Part shown: positions 13,655-25,281 of the stretch, piece after piece
How positions within the stretch are numbered: the stretch's first letter is position 1
Layout: each line of letters starts with the position of its first letter
Notes under the pieces: generated by a model
The model's database searches: none
What the model saw: only the letters and a program-made list of their open reading frames with translations
What the model was told of the DNA's origin: nothing
Translations under genes and position numbers: made by a program
Origin: Chalara sp. BL73
Lineage: Eukaryota > Ascomycota > Leotiomycetes > Helotiales
Assembly: GCA_918026815.1 (NCBI GenBank)
Contig: CAKJVC010000088.1
Span: 1,054,001 to 1,118,000 of the forward strand
Direction of reading: 5' to 3'
DNA: 64,000 bases

Positions 13655-14533
13655 CTATAATAGCTTGATCTTTCCATAAATAAACCCTTTCACCCCGTTA
13701 CTAACCCAGCACTCCTCCCCATCAACCAGGTCCTCGACCTTCACCACACCCTCCACACACAATCCCTTTAATAACGCCCACCGTCTTGTCGTTCCATCCT
13801 GACCACCACTAGATGCAGGAGGAGTCGTCCATTTCCCATCCCTCCAGAAATACGGTGTCGTCAGACTTCCTTCCATGATCTCCCCGTCCTTCTCGCTGAT
13901 AATAAGAACTTCTTGCGGATCAGTCATCTCTTTGATGCCGACACGCTCTCGAGCGGATGTGTACATATCGCGACTTGTGGTCTTGAATGTTGTGTATGGA
14001 GACGGTTTGGTCCTTTGGATGTCTGGGAGTACAGAATAGGGGTTGCCTTTGATTGGGTCGCCGTGGATGGCGTCGTCGTTACCCAGAGTTAGGGCTCCCC
14101 CTGTAAGAGGACTAGGCTCGAACTTCTTTTCCGAGCTTGGTGGTGGTAGTCTCTTGGGGTAAAGGTTATATTTCGAGACCTTGGGGACGACGTTCGTCTC
14201 TACCGTAATGGTACCATCGTGACTTAACAGAGTGCGGACTCGACGAGGCTCGCCCAAACTCAGGTCACTAAAGGTTTTACTTAGCTTTAGGAGAAGATGC
14301 TGTAGACCCAGCTTTCCGCGGATCTTTGAAGCGGCTTCTTGCCATCCGAAATATTCAGCGGCTTGTAGGATGCGGTCTCTGTGGAAAGATACCATGTAGA
14401 AGGTGGTAGGGCGGAATTCGGGATCCAGATATTCCTCGTTCAACGATTCTATCGCGTCGTCTTGCAATATAGCATCGTATCTTAGCGAAGAAAAGAGCTG
14501 GAGCTCTGGTTCTACTTTTGACGCTTGATCCAT
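13655..14533 (-). CDS. ABZ2: Aminodeoxychorismate lyase-like PLP enzyme (Abz2 type)
   Basis: Single-exon gene of 292 residues. It resembles fungal fold-type IV PLP enzymes of the aminotransferase class IV family, of which yeast Abz2 is 4-amino-4-deoxychorismate lyase: it turns 4-amino-4-deoxychorismate into p-aminobenzoate and pyruvate for folate. Supporting motifs: RTKPSPYTTFKTTSRDMY around residues 174-191, where Lys184 is the likely PLP-binding lysine; an EVLIISEKDGEIMEGSLTTP-like stretch (residues about 208-226) that matches the E-x-x-x-S/T phosphate-cup region; then a C-terminal W(V)SNGVKGFIYGKI ending. The N-terminus has the usual FSSLRYD opening. No targeting signal is seen, so it is probably cytosolic. 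A branched-chain aminotransferase or D-amino-acid transaminase relative is possible but fits less well. Confidence 0.8.
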   Translation of the reverse strand: MDQASKVEPELQLFSSLRYDAILQDDAIESLNEEYLDPEFRPTTFYMVSFHRDRILQAAEYFGWQEAASKIRGKLGLQHLLLKLSKTFSDLSLGEPRRVRTLLSHDGTITVETNVVPKVSKYNLYPKRLPPPSSEKKFEPSPLTGGALTLGNDDAIHGDPIKGNPYSVLPDIQRTKPSPYTTFKTTSRDMYTSARERVGIKEMTDPQEVLIISEKDGEIMEGSLTTPYFWRDGKWTTPPASSGGQDGTTRRWALLKGLCVEGVVKVEDLVDGEECWVSNGVKGFIYGKIKLL

Positions 14534-15408
14534 TCCTGATGATGTATCAGGAGATGTGTAGAACCTGGTGCTATCTTTAATTTCCTTGTACCTTTAAAGC
14601 TTTGTTCGAACTGAACACAAATATTAGCACTCAATAAATGAAGTAGCTATATCAGGTATGATATGAAAATGAAGTGCTGGGTTGGCGGTTCTTACCCTGA
14701 ATCCCGAGACGACGTTTGGCTCAAAGGTTTATTACAAATCCAGAGTGCTTTGCCCTTTGCCTGTAAACCAAGTAATGACAAGACAATGTCCTTCTTACCT
14801 GCTACCAATGTTTATGCGTTCGGCCCCTAATTCCTTGTCGTGATCTTGCTCGGGAGGGGTGGTGAAAGTCACGTTTTCATGACTCAACAAGAGAGCTTGG
14901 CAGGGCTGAACCCCATCTTCAACAACATGTCTGCTTGTACAAATTGTCAAACTTGACAAATAGGAGTAGGTTAGCCAACTCGCGTGAGTACGCTGGCAGG
15001 GCTTGGAGATGGCAAGTGCCACATGTTACACAAACCTCATAGTCGGGAGTTCTAAGTGGCGTTAAAGCTGTAAAGCGGGTGGCTTTTTCAACGAATTAGG
15101 AGATCTCCGATGAAAGACATGTTCAGCCTCACGGTTTCTGATTTGAGAACTGTTGCCTGAGCTGAATGGCCAAGTAAAAATTGCACCTATGAACTATTTT
15201 CATACTTTCTAAAACAGCTAGTGAAAGCCATGAGGCTTAACACTTGCAGATTCCTGATAAGTCTGAGATCGTGACAGACAATGCAGGCAAGCAGGCAGGC
15301 ACTGGGGCAAATCTTCAGCCTGATAGCCTAACCACAGCATTGTCTTTGCCCTCTTTTCTTCTACATATTCCATCATGAAACGGTTGAAGAATTTTCAATA
15401 GCATCGCA
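14534..15408. promoter_or_regulatory. Divergent intergenic region
   Basis: 875 bases between the divergent starts of the ADC-lyase-like gene and the membrane-protein gene. A 75-codon open stretch on the minus strand at 14795-15022 has no family resemblance. No gene is supported. Confidence 0.5.
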
Positions 15409-17648
15409 ATGTCGACGCCGCAGCCTCAAGCTCGCGGACGAAATACTTACCAGCCGCCCGCGATTGAAGACGAAATTGCTCAATACGCACCACCTTCTCC
15501 AGGTGGTGGGTATGCTCTGCAACCTCTCATACCCAGGAAGTCTGAGCGACGAAAATCCGTATCTCCTCGATCCGCAACAGCCGTTGGAGGTAGAATCATT
15601 CCAAGCTGATATTAAGAAAGTTGGCTAATAGCCATTAGGATCTACACGACCGGGTCCAAATTCTAGTAAAGGATCACTTATACCTGCCCCCAGGTTGCAA
15701 CGCGCATTGCGACATGAATTTGATCCTAATAAGCAATTCAGCATCTTATTCCTCCGTGGCTTGCGACGATTTTTTCTGTCTGCTGTCCTAATGTCTCTTT
15801 TAGTCATTACAATTTGGCAATTTGCACGGAGACAGGTTATTAGCAAAAAATGGAAACGGTGGTTCAATGCTATCAATCTTGGACTATCCATGGCCTTGGG
15901 AATGAGTGTACAAAAAGGTTTCAAGGGAATGGCGGTAGATATAAGATGGTGGATATTAAGTCGAAGGAAGAGGAGCCTCTCAGAAGTACGTCTGCTGCAG
16001 TGATTGCAACCGTTGATATTGACGAGTTATTTAGGTTGATATGGTTCTCCGATCAGAGAGTCTCACTGTAGTGGCCCGTTTACTTTTCTCGTGCTTGCGA
16101 ACTCCTTTCAAGAGGTAAGCGGTTCTCGTAACATTTCTCAATTGCTGTATGAGTTGATGTACCGTTGCTGATGTTTGGATATCAGATTTAAGATGATTTT
16201 GTTGTGTACGTTTTGGTTATTAGTCAATGTAAGCTTTGCATGGCTATCTTATGCCAACTACTAACTGGGCTGTGAAGGTAGGGTCTCAGATTGGCATTGC
16301 AGTCATGGGTTTGAACTATGGTGCGGAGGTTGATGATGTATTTGCGCTTAGCAAACCTGGACCCGTTTTAATACCAAATATGACGCAAATTTATCCAGTC
16401 GGCTTCAGCAAAGACCTTCAGAACCCTCTCGGTGCTCAACAGTACACAGCTAATAGGTATATCCATGTGTGCCTTCCTATTTCGTTCAGAGCTCTAATAG
16501 GATGTAGTTTCGGGAACATGGCGCTTGGCTTCGATTATGACTCGATTAGCAAAAGACCACCAGCAGGTGTGTTCTGGAAGCCTGGTGTTCACTACTACTT
16601 AGACGAAGACTACCGTAGCTGGACTTTTGTTTTCTTAGATTGGTCTCCTCCAAATGGGGAATATCCAGTATACACCGATAGGAGCATATCTTCCTCATGG
16701 AGTTGTCAAAGCTGGTTAGTTACCATGGGCGGCAATGGCACGATGAGCAACCTAACTGTAGCTCATGATGCTAATGGTGGTGTTTTCAATGTATCGGTCC
16801 CTACTATTGGTGGGCCGGATCAAACAACATTCTTTACCTCCCCAGAAAGAGATTGCGGAGAGGGTTGTGGTGTTGTTGAAGCTTTCGAGGCATCTGCTGT
16901 AAAGCCGTGGTATTACAAATGTAATATTACAGTTGGTACGGTAAAAAATGGCACACTCCCCGAACATGAAGTGGGGAGAAGTCTCCGACAGATGGCGTCC
17001 TCCGCAATTGCGTTGCAAGGGTATGGCGTGAAATCAGCGTTGCCAGGGACCAGACAATACCAGGTGTATCCATCACAATCAGCTTATGGACAACCACAAA
17101 AAGGATCTGATAATGGCATGGGCCAGCTCATGGGGCAATTTGTATGTCTACATCCGATCTGTGCCTCGGTTGTTCATGTGATATCTTACTGACTTGATCC
17201 AAAAATGAAGGCTATTGGAGTAGTTGCCGCGTCCGCAATTTACACAAATCAGTCTCTCTGGCTTACGGTACAAGGGGAGCGGCCACAAATTGGCTCTCAA
17301 CTTACAGTCGAAAACTGGGTCTTCATTTGGCTCATTGTGGGCATCATTATTGGCGCCCAGGGAGTCGGCTTCGTAATTACAACATTCTGGGCTAATAATG
17401 TGCTTGTGAAGGATGAAAGTGTCCTTTCTACAGCCACGCTCCTACGACCTGCGATGAGAGATCTTGGATCGAGTGGCAACTCTGCGAGAAGCAAAGCCAT
17501 TTGCAAAGTTTTGGCGGATAAAGAGGTCATATACACCGTCGTCAGTCATGAGGACGATGAAAGTCTCCTTCACCTCGAGTTTACGGAGCTAGCTTCTGAT
17601 ATGAGATTCAGAAGCCATAGGGCTTTCCCAGCTGGAACTTATGATTGA
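15409..17648 (+). CDS. Uncharacterised multi-span membrane protein
   Basis: Seven exons: 15409-15589, 15639-15985, 16035-16114, 16186-16228, 16278-16456, 16508-17141, 17211-17648, joined in phase to 633 residues. The N-terminus is cytosolic-looking, Pro- and Ser-rich (MSTPQPQARGRN). A first hydrophobic helix follows in exon 2 (FLSAVLMSLLVITIWQF) and a second set in exons 4-5. Exon 6 is a large loop with several NxS/T sites and cysteines, probably extracytoplasmic. Exon 7 has a strong helix (WVFIWLIVGIIIGAQGVGFVI) and a short tail. This layout matches a family of hypothetical plasma-membrane proteins common in moulds; its function is unknown to me. The fifth intron (16457-16507) is 51 bases and stop-free, so retention would keep the frame. 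Confidence 0.8.
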
Positions 17649-18269
17649 AGAGTTGGTCAGGTCTAAACGGGTTTTGAATGTTATACCGGAAATCTGGATA
17701 CAGGCATAGCAGGTGATTGGGAGATGTTTGCGCTACCGTGGTCAGATATCTCCCTATATCTCTGGCTCTCGATCGTCTCTAAATGCCTCAAGATGACAAT
17801 GGACATCGTATGGATGAAAATCTCGTGTACCAGAGATCGCGGACCGGGGAACGTCCTTACACTGCATCAAAAGAGAGTCTTTAAGGTGCAGACTAGTATT
17901 ACTTTCTTCGGAGTGATGTAGCATAGCTGTTCTTAAGCATATAATGCATAGATACAATTGAGAGAAAACTGGCTAGAATTATCGTCGAATGTTACAAATA
18001 TGTAAATACATAAGTGGCAGCACAACTACATACTTTAGATTTTGATTCGATCAAGATGGTCACGTGGACCGGTTGATTCGGGAGGTAATGTGGTGCCAAG
18101 ATCTGGGGTAAAGCCGAAGGGGAAATTCTCCGCTCGAAGAGGATTAAGGGCATCAGCTCATGTTCACAATCACGCTCAACCTTCCTCATCTCCCCATCAA
18201 CAACTGCGAAGTACTCTCAAAACACTCCTTGAGTAGAAATCAATTGCCAATGTATCTACGACTTCCATA
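17649..18269. other. Intergenic region before UPS1
   Basis: Holds the 3' flank of the membrane-protein gene and the promoter of the UPS1 homologue. A 64-codon open stretch at 18042-18236 is not supported as a gene. Confidence 0.5.
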
Positions 18270-19013
18270 ATGGTCAAATTCTTCGAAAAGTCCTTTTCGT
18301 ACGACTTCTCATTCCAAGAGGTCGCCCTCGCATACTTCCTCCGCTATCCGAATCCCTATTCCACACACGTCCTCTCCAGCGATGTCATCTCCCGCTCGAT
18401 TGACCCAGTGACTGGCCGACTCCATACGCTGCGTGTACACCGCAAGTCCTCGCGTCTGCCGAAGGCGGCGATAGCGTTACTGCCGCAGAGCGTGCTCGGC
18501 AATGTCAGTGGCGGTAGGTCAGAGAGCTTTATTTTAGAGAGCAGTACGGTGGATGTAAAGGAGGGATGGATGCGTACGGAGAGCAAAAATTTAGATTGGA
18601 CGGGCATCTTGAGTGTGGTAGAGAAGCAGGAGTATCACCGCCCATTGCCGGTTGATGGAGCGCGGGACTTGGCTGCGGAACCTGCTACGACGAATGTCTT
18701 CACAAAATTTGTGTTTAGGAGTCGATTGGGTGATCGTCTCAGAGGCATGGCGAAGAAGGGTGAGGCTGGTACTCCAGAAGAGGAGACGCCAAAGAAGAGT
18801 TTTCTGGCTAGTTGGAGCACGGCAGGAATTCAACGCAGCATTGAGGCGATTGCGAGTCGGAAGACAGAGAGCCAACTGGGTTATGCGAAGGAGGGAATGG
18901 TAGTCGTCTTGGAGAGAATGCGCAGAGGCGGATTGGTGGGCGTGCTGGAGGGCATGAGGAAGGATCGGGAGCTTGCCTTCGGTGGGGAAGGCAGTGTATT
19001 CAAGGGGGCATGA
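18270..19013 (+). CDS. UPS1: PRELI/MSF1 family lipid-transfer protein, Ups1-like
   Basis: Intronless gene of 247 residues. Ups1 (PRELI in animals) pairs with Mdm35 in the mitochondrial intermembrane space and carries phosphatidic acid from the outer to the inner membrane for cardiolipin synthesis. The PRELI/MSF1 domain fills residues 1 to about 180. The N-terminal motif RYPNPYSTHVLSSDVISRSID lines up with yeast Ups1 (RYPNPYSPHVLS) better than with Ups2/Ups3, whose equivalent is KYPN-K-STHV. The family's hydrophobic pocket segments follow (ILESSTVDVKEGWM, SKNLDWTGILSV). The C-terminal 70 residues, rich in Arg, Gly and Met, extend beyond yeast Ups1 (175 residues), as is usual in moulds. No classical presequence is present, consistent with import by Mdm35 trapping. 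Confidence 0.9.
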   Translation: MVKFFEKSFSYDFSFQEVALAYFLRYPNPYSTHVLSSDVISRSIDPVTGRLHTLRVHRKSSRLPKAAIALLPQSVLGNVSGGRSESFILESSTVDVKEGWMRTESKNLDWTGILSVVEKQEYHRPLPVDGARDLAAEPATTNVFTKFVFRSRLGDRLRGMAKKGEAGTPEEETPKKSFLASWSTAGIQRSIEAIASRKTESQLGYAKEGMVVVLERMRRGGLVGVLEGMRKDRELAFGGEGSVFKGA

Positions 19014-20285
19014 TTGATGAAGCAACACGACAACTGATAAGTTGGATGCAAGGACCCGGACCTGGTGGACATCGGGAAGCCAATCTGCAAATTCTTTACG
19101 GGTACGATGCTCGTTGTACTAAAGTAACACTATGGGAGCGAGGCGTTTTGGGTCAGGCACTTAGCGTTCTGTACATATAGTCCACTCACATGAATCGAAG
19201 TAATTTCAAATTCAGCCTTTGCAGCCAGACTCTGGCAAAACCGATTCCATCTTCTCTTGCTGCAATATTGGGTTGTTCACTGTTGCATTTCCCTTGAATA
19301 TGCAAGTTCCAACCAATTCTTTTAGTGGGCGGTCCTTATTAGGAGGATGATCACTTCTGTTTGATGATTGTGGCGCACGGCAGAAACTACCAACACCAAC
19401 GTTCTTCGCCAACGTCTTTTTGAGAGTCTTCGACCGAGGTCAATCTATTTATGTAACCCAATACCAAGAAGAACTCGCGATATTACCAAAGGTCCTGCTA
19501 CTTCAGCACCCATGGTAGCTCAACTCCAAGGAGGGCCAAGCTAGTCGAATCGATTGTTGTAGCTATATTATTGTAAGATCCTTTGTGCTGTAATGAGTAG
19601 GTGCTATTACTTTATTAGTCGTGTAGCATATGTTTATCGCTCAGGAATCATGAAGTCAGCTTACTTTACCTTAAAAGGCCATGATATACTGTAAAGCTTC
19701 TTCATCGAGGATGTTCCGGCGTGATTTCCCAGGGGATCCATCCTGACCCCCCAGTATCCGGATCTGCAGGCCGCAATCTTCGGCGCCAACCTGAATGGGC
19801 AGGTCATATTGTCCGAGGTTGAATCAAGCTTTGAAAACCACCAGAGTTAGGCTGTGGTAAAGCTTAATGATACTAATATTTACATGATCTGACGACTCGG
19901 GCTTCTTTCAGAGAGCGGGACCATGGCCAAGCTAGCTATGGCAGCCGCCTGTCAAGGCTCAAGAGAGAAGCTCGCAAAGACACTCACTGCTCTACTGGCT
20001 ACTCTCACCGCAAGCTAGAATCAGGAACACGGCAGCCTTTCCATCGTGCAAGGTTCTTGCTATCCACGCGCGTCGATATGCAGCATGCCCTGGCCTTTTT
20101 TCCCTGCGTCATTACAGGACATCCCAGCCTTTCATGGCTTCTCTAGGGTTTTTGCACGATTGGACTCCGCGCCGAATACTTTAAAAGGTCTTCGATGCCG
20201 TGGCTGATGCCATTATCCACGAAGGAAATAGCCTTTGGACTTTGTTCTACTTGTTGACTCCTGCTCTCAATCAATCTTAGTCCGC
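19014..20285. other. 1.27 kb intergenic region
   Basis: No supported gene. It contains the promoter of the serine carboxypeptidase gene, with a TTTAAAAGG box at about 20180-20188, roughly 100 bases before the start codon. A 66-codon minus-strand stretch at 19212-19412 shows no resemblance. Confidence 0.5.
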
Positions 20286-22258
20286 ATGATGCTTTTCAAT
20301 ATGCGTTTCCTAAGTCTAGCTTTGGCCATTGCGTTTGCTTCTGATAGTGTTTCCGCTCAGCACTCGCGTCGAAGTCTTCAACATGTGGGCAAGCGAGATA
20401 TCCATAGAGGCATACCCAAGCGCTCGCCTCTGCCGGCCATTTCTCACGAGAAAGTAGCGGCAAGAGAATCTTCAAAGTACCTGAGTGAAGCCAGTGCTAG
20501 TAAGACATTTCCGATTGAATATCGCGGATAAATGACTTATTGAACATAGAATACGCCGTGAATGGGTCCGCAATACCAGAAGTCAAATTTGATATTGGAG
20601 AGTCATATGCCGGATTAATGCCACTTGTCAAGGGCGATGATAGTCGTTCGCTGTATTTCTGGTTCTTTCCTTCAGAAAACCCAGATGCTGAAGAAGAGAT
20701 TCTAATTTGGCTTAATGGAGGAGTACGTCATTGCCACCCATGTTTCAAGCAAGAGCACAGTCATTCCCCTTCCTAACTAACACAACTTCAAGCCCGGATG
20801 CTCAAGTTTGGAAGGGCTTCTTCAAGAAAATGGACCGTTCCTTTGGCAATACGGGACTTTTGCGCCAGTGCCAAATCCCTATACGTGGGTGAACCTTACC
20901 AATGTTGTCTGGGTAGAACAGCCAGTTGGCACCGGCTTCTCTCAAGGAACTCCCACTGCGACCAGCAGTGAAGATATTGCTCAGCAGTTTCTTCTGTTCT
21001 GGAAGAACTTTGTTGATACTTTCGGTCTGCACAATCGAAAAATCTACATCACGGGCGAATCCTATGCTGGATATTATGTACCTTATATTGCTGATGCATT
21101 TCTTAATACTAATGACACAGAGGTAAGGTCCGCTCCTTTGTATATAGATTTCAGGCTGATAGAGAAATAGTATGGATGCGTAGAAGGTACTCTGGCTTAT
21201 GATCCCGTGACTTCATATGATCCTATTCAAGCAGATATTCCTGCTGTACAATTCGTCGACTACTGGGGAGGGTTGTTCCCGTTCAATGATTCATATGTAG
21301 AGTACATTCACAATGTCTCCGATGCGTGTGGCTACACAGATTATATGGAGAAATACTTGGTATTCCCACCAGCTGGCCCACAACCATCAACCCTTCCGGG
21401 AACAGACGAAACAGGTGCAACTACAGACGCGTGTAGTGTTTTTTCCAGTATTTTTAATGAGGTTTTTAATGTAAATCCGTGTTTTGACAGTAAGCACCCT
21501 TTCCCTAAGAACACCAGGGGAATTTATGCTGATTTAGATAGTCTACCAAGTTGCGACAACATGTCCTGTGCTATGGGACGTTCTCGGATTTCCAGGCTCA
21601 TTTGACTATCTGCCGGAAGGAGCAACCATCTATTTCAACAGAACTGATGTTCAGCAAGCCATCAATGCCCCAGTAGGAGAATGGATGGAATGCCAAGAGA
21701 AGGTTGATGTGATTGTCAATAACACGGACCTCAGTCCTCCCTCTGGTCTTAGTGTTTACCCAGGGGTCATTGAACGCAGCAAGAGAACTTTAATAGTTCA
21801 TGGCGTAAGATCTGTAGCTCGTTTAAGTATCATATACACTTACATTAACGAAAATAGGCTCTTGACATGGTTCTCATATCCAATGGAACTCTCCTCTCCA
21901 TCCAGAACATGACCTGGGGAGGACAGTTAGGATTCCAGAAGAAGCCTACTGATCCATTCTACGTGCCGTATCACAACGATCCTAGTCTCTCAACTCTCGC
22001 TGCTGCTGGCGTGTTCGGCACTACGCATACAGAGAGAGGTTTGACTTGGGTATCTGTAGATCTTGCTGGGCATAGTGAGTCCAGAGACCTTCTTTCCGCT
22101 TGGTAGGGAAGAAATGCTGACCTTACGAAGTGGTACCACAATACGCGCCAAGCGCAGCATACAGACATCTCGAATTCCTGCTTGGCAGAATTGATTCATT
22201 GTCTAGCACTGTTCCGTTCACCACGGATCCTTATCCTCAGCCCAATGTTACGTTGTAA
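20286..22258 (+). CDS. Secreted serine carboxypeptidase (S10 family)
   Basis: Removes C-terminal amino acids from peptides at acid pH; made with a signal peptide and propeptide and exported or vacuolar. Seven exons: 20286-20499, 20550-20722, 20793-21122, 21171-21489, 21542-21804, 21858-22074, 22131-22258, total 547 residues with all phases consistent. Signal peptide: hydrophobic [16 protein letters not shown], followed by a dibasic-rich propeptide. The family signature NGGPGCSS spans the exon 2-3 junction. Catalytic triad: Ser219 in GESYAG, Asp436 in [10 protein letters not shown] and His505 in VDLAGHMVPQY, whose following codon is split by the last intron. [14 protein letters not shown] and many NxS/T sites are as in mould carboxypeptidases of this type. 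It looks intact. It is convergent with the gamma-glutamyltransferase gene. Confidence 0.93.
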
Positions 22259-22767
22259 GTTTGAGAATCCCGCGAGCAAACCTCCTTATAGTAGCTGTCT
22301 CGCGAGTGTATTAATGGTATTTTGAGAGTATATTAGCAGCACGTTTTCAACCCCAGGATATCTCATGAGTAACTGGGAGTGAAATTACATTATAAGGCAA
22401 TGCTGACTCGAGGACGTCATTATAGGGGTTTCGGTAATGCGCCACCTGTGTAGTTGAATCCGAAGTCGAGACACGGCGAGCAAGTTTCCAGGAATGGCTA
22501 ATCTAGTAATATCAAATGATCTAAATTTTGATTTGCTCAAAGTTCTATGTTCCACATCAATGTTGTCTTATGTGATTCCCAGCAAAGTGATGCTCATATT
22601 GTAGACATGCTTCCCAGACTCTATCCATAAGCAACTTTAGGTGTCTTAATATATCAGTACATTGAGTTCCAGAAACGAAGGAAATTTACCAAAATTTCTT
22701 GTGTATCAGATAAACAGGCTATATTATGCTTTTCCACTTCCCCACTGACTTCGATCAGCTTATCTCC
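22259..22767. other. Convergent intergenic region
   Basis: 3' flanks of the carboxypeptidase and gamma-glutamyltransferase genes; nothing further seen. Confidence 0.6.
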
Positions 22768-24712
22768 TTACAAAGCAGGATACGCCGCTCCATCTCCTCT
22801 AGGATCACTTCCCGCCGAATAGACCGTAACGCCATCCTGAACGTGGCTTCTGATAAGCTGTCCCCTCCCAAACATGCCGCGCCCATGGCCCTTCAGAACC
22901 TCCACGGTATGCCCCATCCTCTTCAGCTCCTCCACAACCTCTTCCCTAATCCCATCCTCAAGATAAACCACCTTGCCCTGGTCGCTACTTGCCACGCCCT
23001 CAGCACCGATACAGAAGCGCGGCGCATCGAGCGCTGCTTGCGGGTTATACTTGAAGATCAGGCTGTTGAGCAACACCTGCACGTGTCCCTGCGGCTGCAT
23101 GAACCCGCCCATCACGCCGTAAGTGCTGTGTAAACTGCCATCGTGCACGTTCGTGATCATGGCCGGGATGATGGTGTGGTAGGGCCGCTTCCCTGGCGCG
23201 AGGACATTCGGGTGGCCGGGCGTGAGGTTGAAGTTCCCGCCACGGTTCTGCAGCACGAACCCGCAGCCCTTGGGGACGATGGCGCTACCGAACCCTTCGT
23301 AGTTCGAGTTGATGAAGGAGATGGCGTTGCCCCATTTGTCTGAGACGGCGAAGTATACGGTGTCGCTGTGGTTGTGCGCCGGCGAACCGTGGTCGTAGAC
23401 CTCCGGGTTCCGCCTCGTGGCGTCGAAGAGTTTCGCTCTATCCCTGAGGTAGTCTTGCGCTATGAGCCCCGCCGACGGAACGTCTGAGATGTTTGGGTCG
23501 GCGACCCACCATCCGCCGTCGGCGAAGGCGATGCGGAGGGACTCGATCACGGCGTGCAGATAGGCAGCGGAATTGTGATCTTCCGGCTTGAAGATGGGGA
23601 TCTTGCCGCTTTCTTCAAGAGCTTCGAGGATACCGAGGGCCATCAAGGCGACGATTCCTTGGCCGTTCGGGGGGTGCTCCCAAATCTCTACGCCATCGTT
23701 TGTCTCGTTGCTTCCTTGGCTGACTTCTCCATCGAAGTACTTATCTTTTCGCGAGTCGTAGCCTTGCGATTTGAAGACCTTGGATATGGGCGTCACGGAC
23801 TCGCTGCTGAGATCCATATGGTTTTTCAGATCCTCGAGCTCGAGGAAGCCGCCGAGGTCTTTGGTCACTTTGACGATTTCCTCGGCGATGCGGCCGGTGT
23901 AGAAACCTTTCTTGCCTTCCTTGGCCAGCGCGCGAAAGGTGGCTGCTAGATGAGGGTTCTTGAAGAGTTCGCCTGCATACGGGGCTCGGTAGTCACCGTT
24001 TGAGCCTGGCTTCAGCAGTTCTGCGAAGTTGGGAGATGCTTCCTTGAGATGCTTTGCCCCTACTTGCCACTATGAAATTATCAGAAGTAGATAGTCATGA
24101 TGGGCAGTAGCTACTCACAAAAGCGGAACAGAGCTCGGACACAGGAAATCCTTTTTCTGCCTGCTCGATGACTGGCTCCAGAATCTGCTCTAAAGACAGA
24201 TTGCCGCTTCCAAACCGCTCCACGGTATCAACCCAGCCTGCTGGAGCACCTGGAACTGTGACAGTATGCACGTTCTTAACTGGTAGTTGGCCTTCCTCTC
24301 CGTCCTTGAGTCCAAGATACTTTCGAATGGCTTCAAGGGTGCAATTCTTTCCTGCTCGTCCTGAGCCATTCATAGCTTCAACTTTCTTCGTCCTGGCATT
24401 GTAGAAGAGGCAAAACATATCACCGCCAATGCCAGTTGACATTGGCTCGGTCAAGTTTAGCCCCGCAGCTGCGCTTTTATGAGATTAAACGCCTCTTCAT
24501 GGGCTGGTGACTTACCAACAGCTACTGCAGCATCCTAAAGATGCTATCAGAATGTATGTATCAAAGGTGGGAGGAAGACTCACTGCTGCATTTCCTCCAG
24601 CAGCCAGCACTTTCAAGCCTGCCCTTGCGGCTAGAGGTTGAGTACATGCAACTATACCTTCTGTACTGTGTACAACACTCCTCCTGCTCGAAAATGGAAG
24701 CTCTGGCGCCAT
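22768..24712 (-). CDS. Gamma-glutamyltransferase (glutathione hydrolase), no signal peptide
   Basis: Ntn-hydrolase that removes the gamma-glutamyl group from glutathione and related amides. Four minus-strand exons: 24712-24584, 24534-24516 (only 19 nt), 24468-24119, 24069-22768, total 599 residues. The small exon encodes the conserved DAAVAV segment between GGNAA and [17 protein letters not shown]. The self-cleavage nucleophile is predicted as Thr403 in HSDTVYFAV, which would split the proenzyme into large and small subunits. Later motifs: [21 protein letters not shown] and [14 protein letters not shown]. The Thr-Val-Tyr-Phe form of the site and the absence of an N-terminal signal or anchor place it near the bacterial YwrD-type enzymes rather than the secreted Ggt. 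That suggests an intracellular role or another gamma-glutamyl substrate. Confidence 0.92.
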
Positions 24713-25281
24713 GAATGATGGAGACTAGCTATAAATGTAGAGGTTGACACTTTTTAGTTCTCGTAGTCCAACCAAGCGACGTAGTATATGCTGTGCACTG
24801 TGAGATTCTAGGGCAAGCAAGGGTATCCTTTAAACTAAGGGTAACTGTCCAACAAAAAAAAATGATGGACGATTTTGAGTATATAAGGAAGAAGTTTCAA
24901 CCGACTTCGGTTGTAAAAGTAAATATTATGTCACCGAAATGCTCAATGATGGATGGGGCCGCGGCCATCTCGCCGGGTAAACATCCATAAATGTTTTTAA
25001 CTTCCCTTTTATGGCATTGATAGCCTTGCTCCATTCCCGCCATAGTGTCTTCATCTTCCTACTTTATGACCGGGGACCGCTTTCTTAAGTAATCCATGGA
25101 ATCTTGAATCTGACGGAGTAGAAGTACGGAATCACAAGCTCTGGAGAAGTGGCGAGGGTGTGTTTAGCCTAATTGTGGATGGTTTTACTAGGAAATTCTC
25201 TTGGCATTATCAGGGCGGTCAGGCGAAAAACATCCAGCAAGTTCCGATGCCATGAAGGAATTGCCCATACAATGGACGAGT
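24713..25281. promoter_or_regulatory. Divergent intergenic region
   Basis: 569 bases between divergent starts of the gamma-glutamyltransferase and release-factor genes. No distinct element is identified. Confidence 0.5.

Noticed and set aside
14795..15022. 75-codon minus-strand open frame
   Set aside because: No family resemblance; it lies in a divergent promoter.
19212..19412. 66-codon minus-strand open frame
   Set aside because: Short, no likeness, and no splice continuation found.
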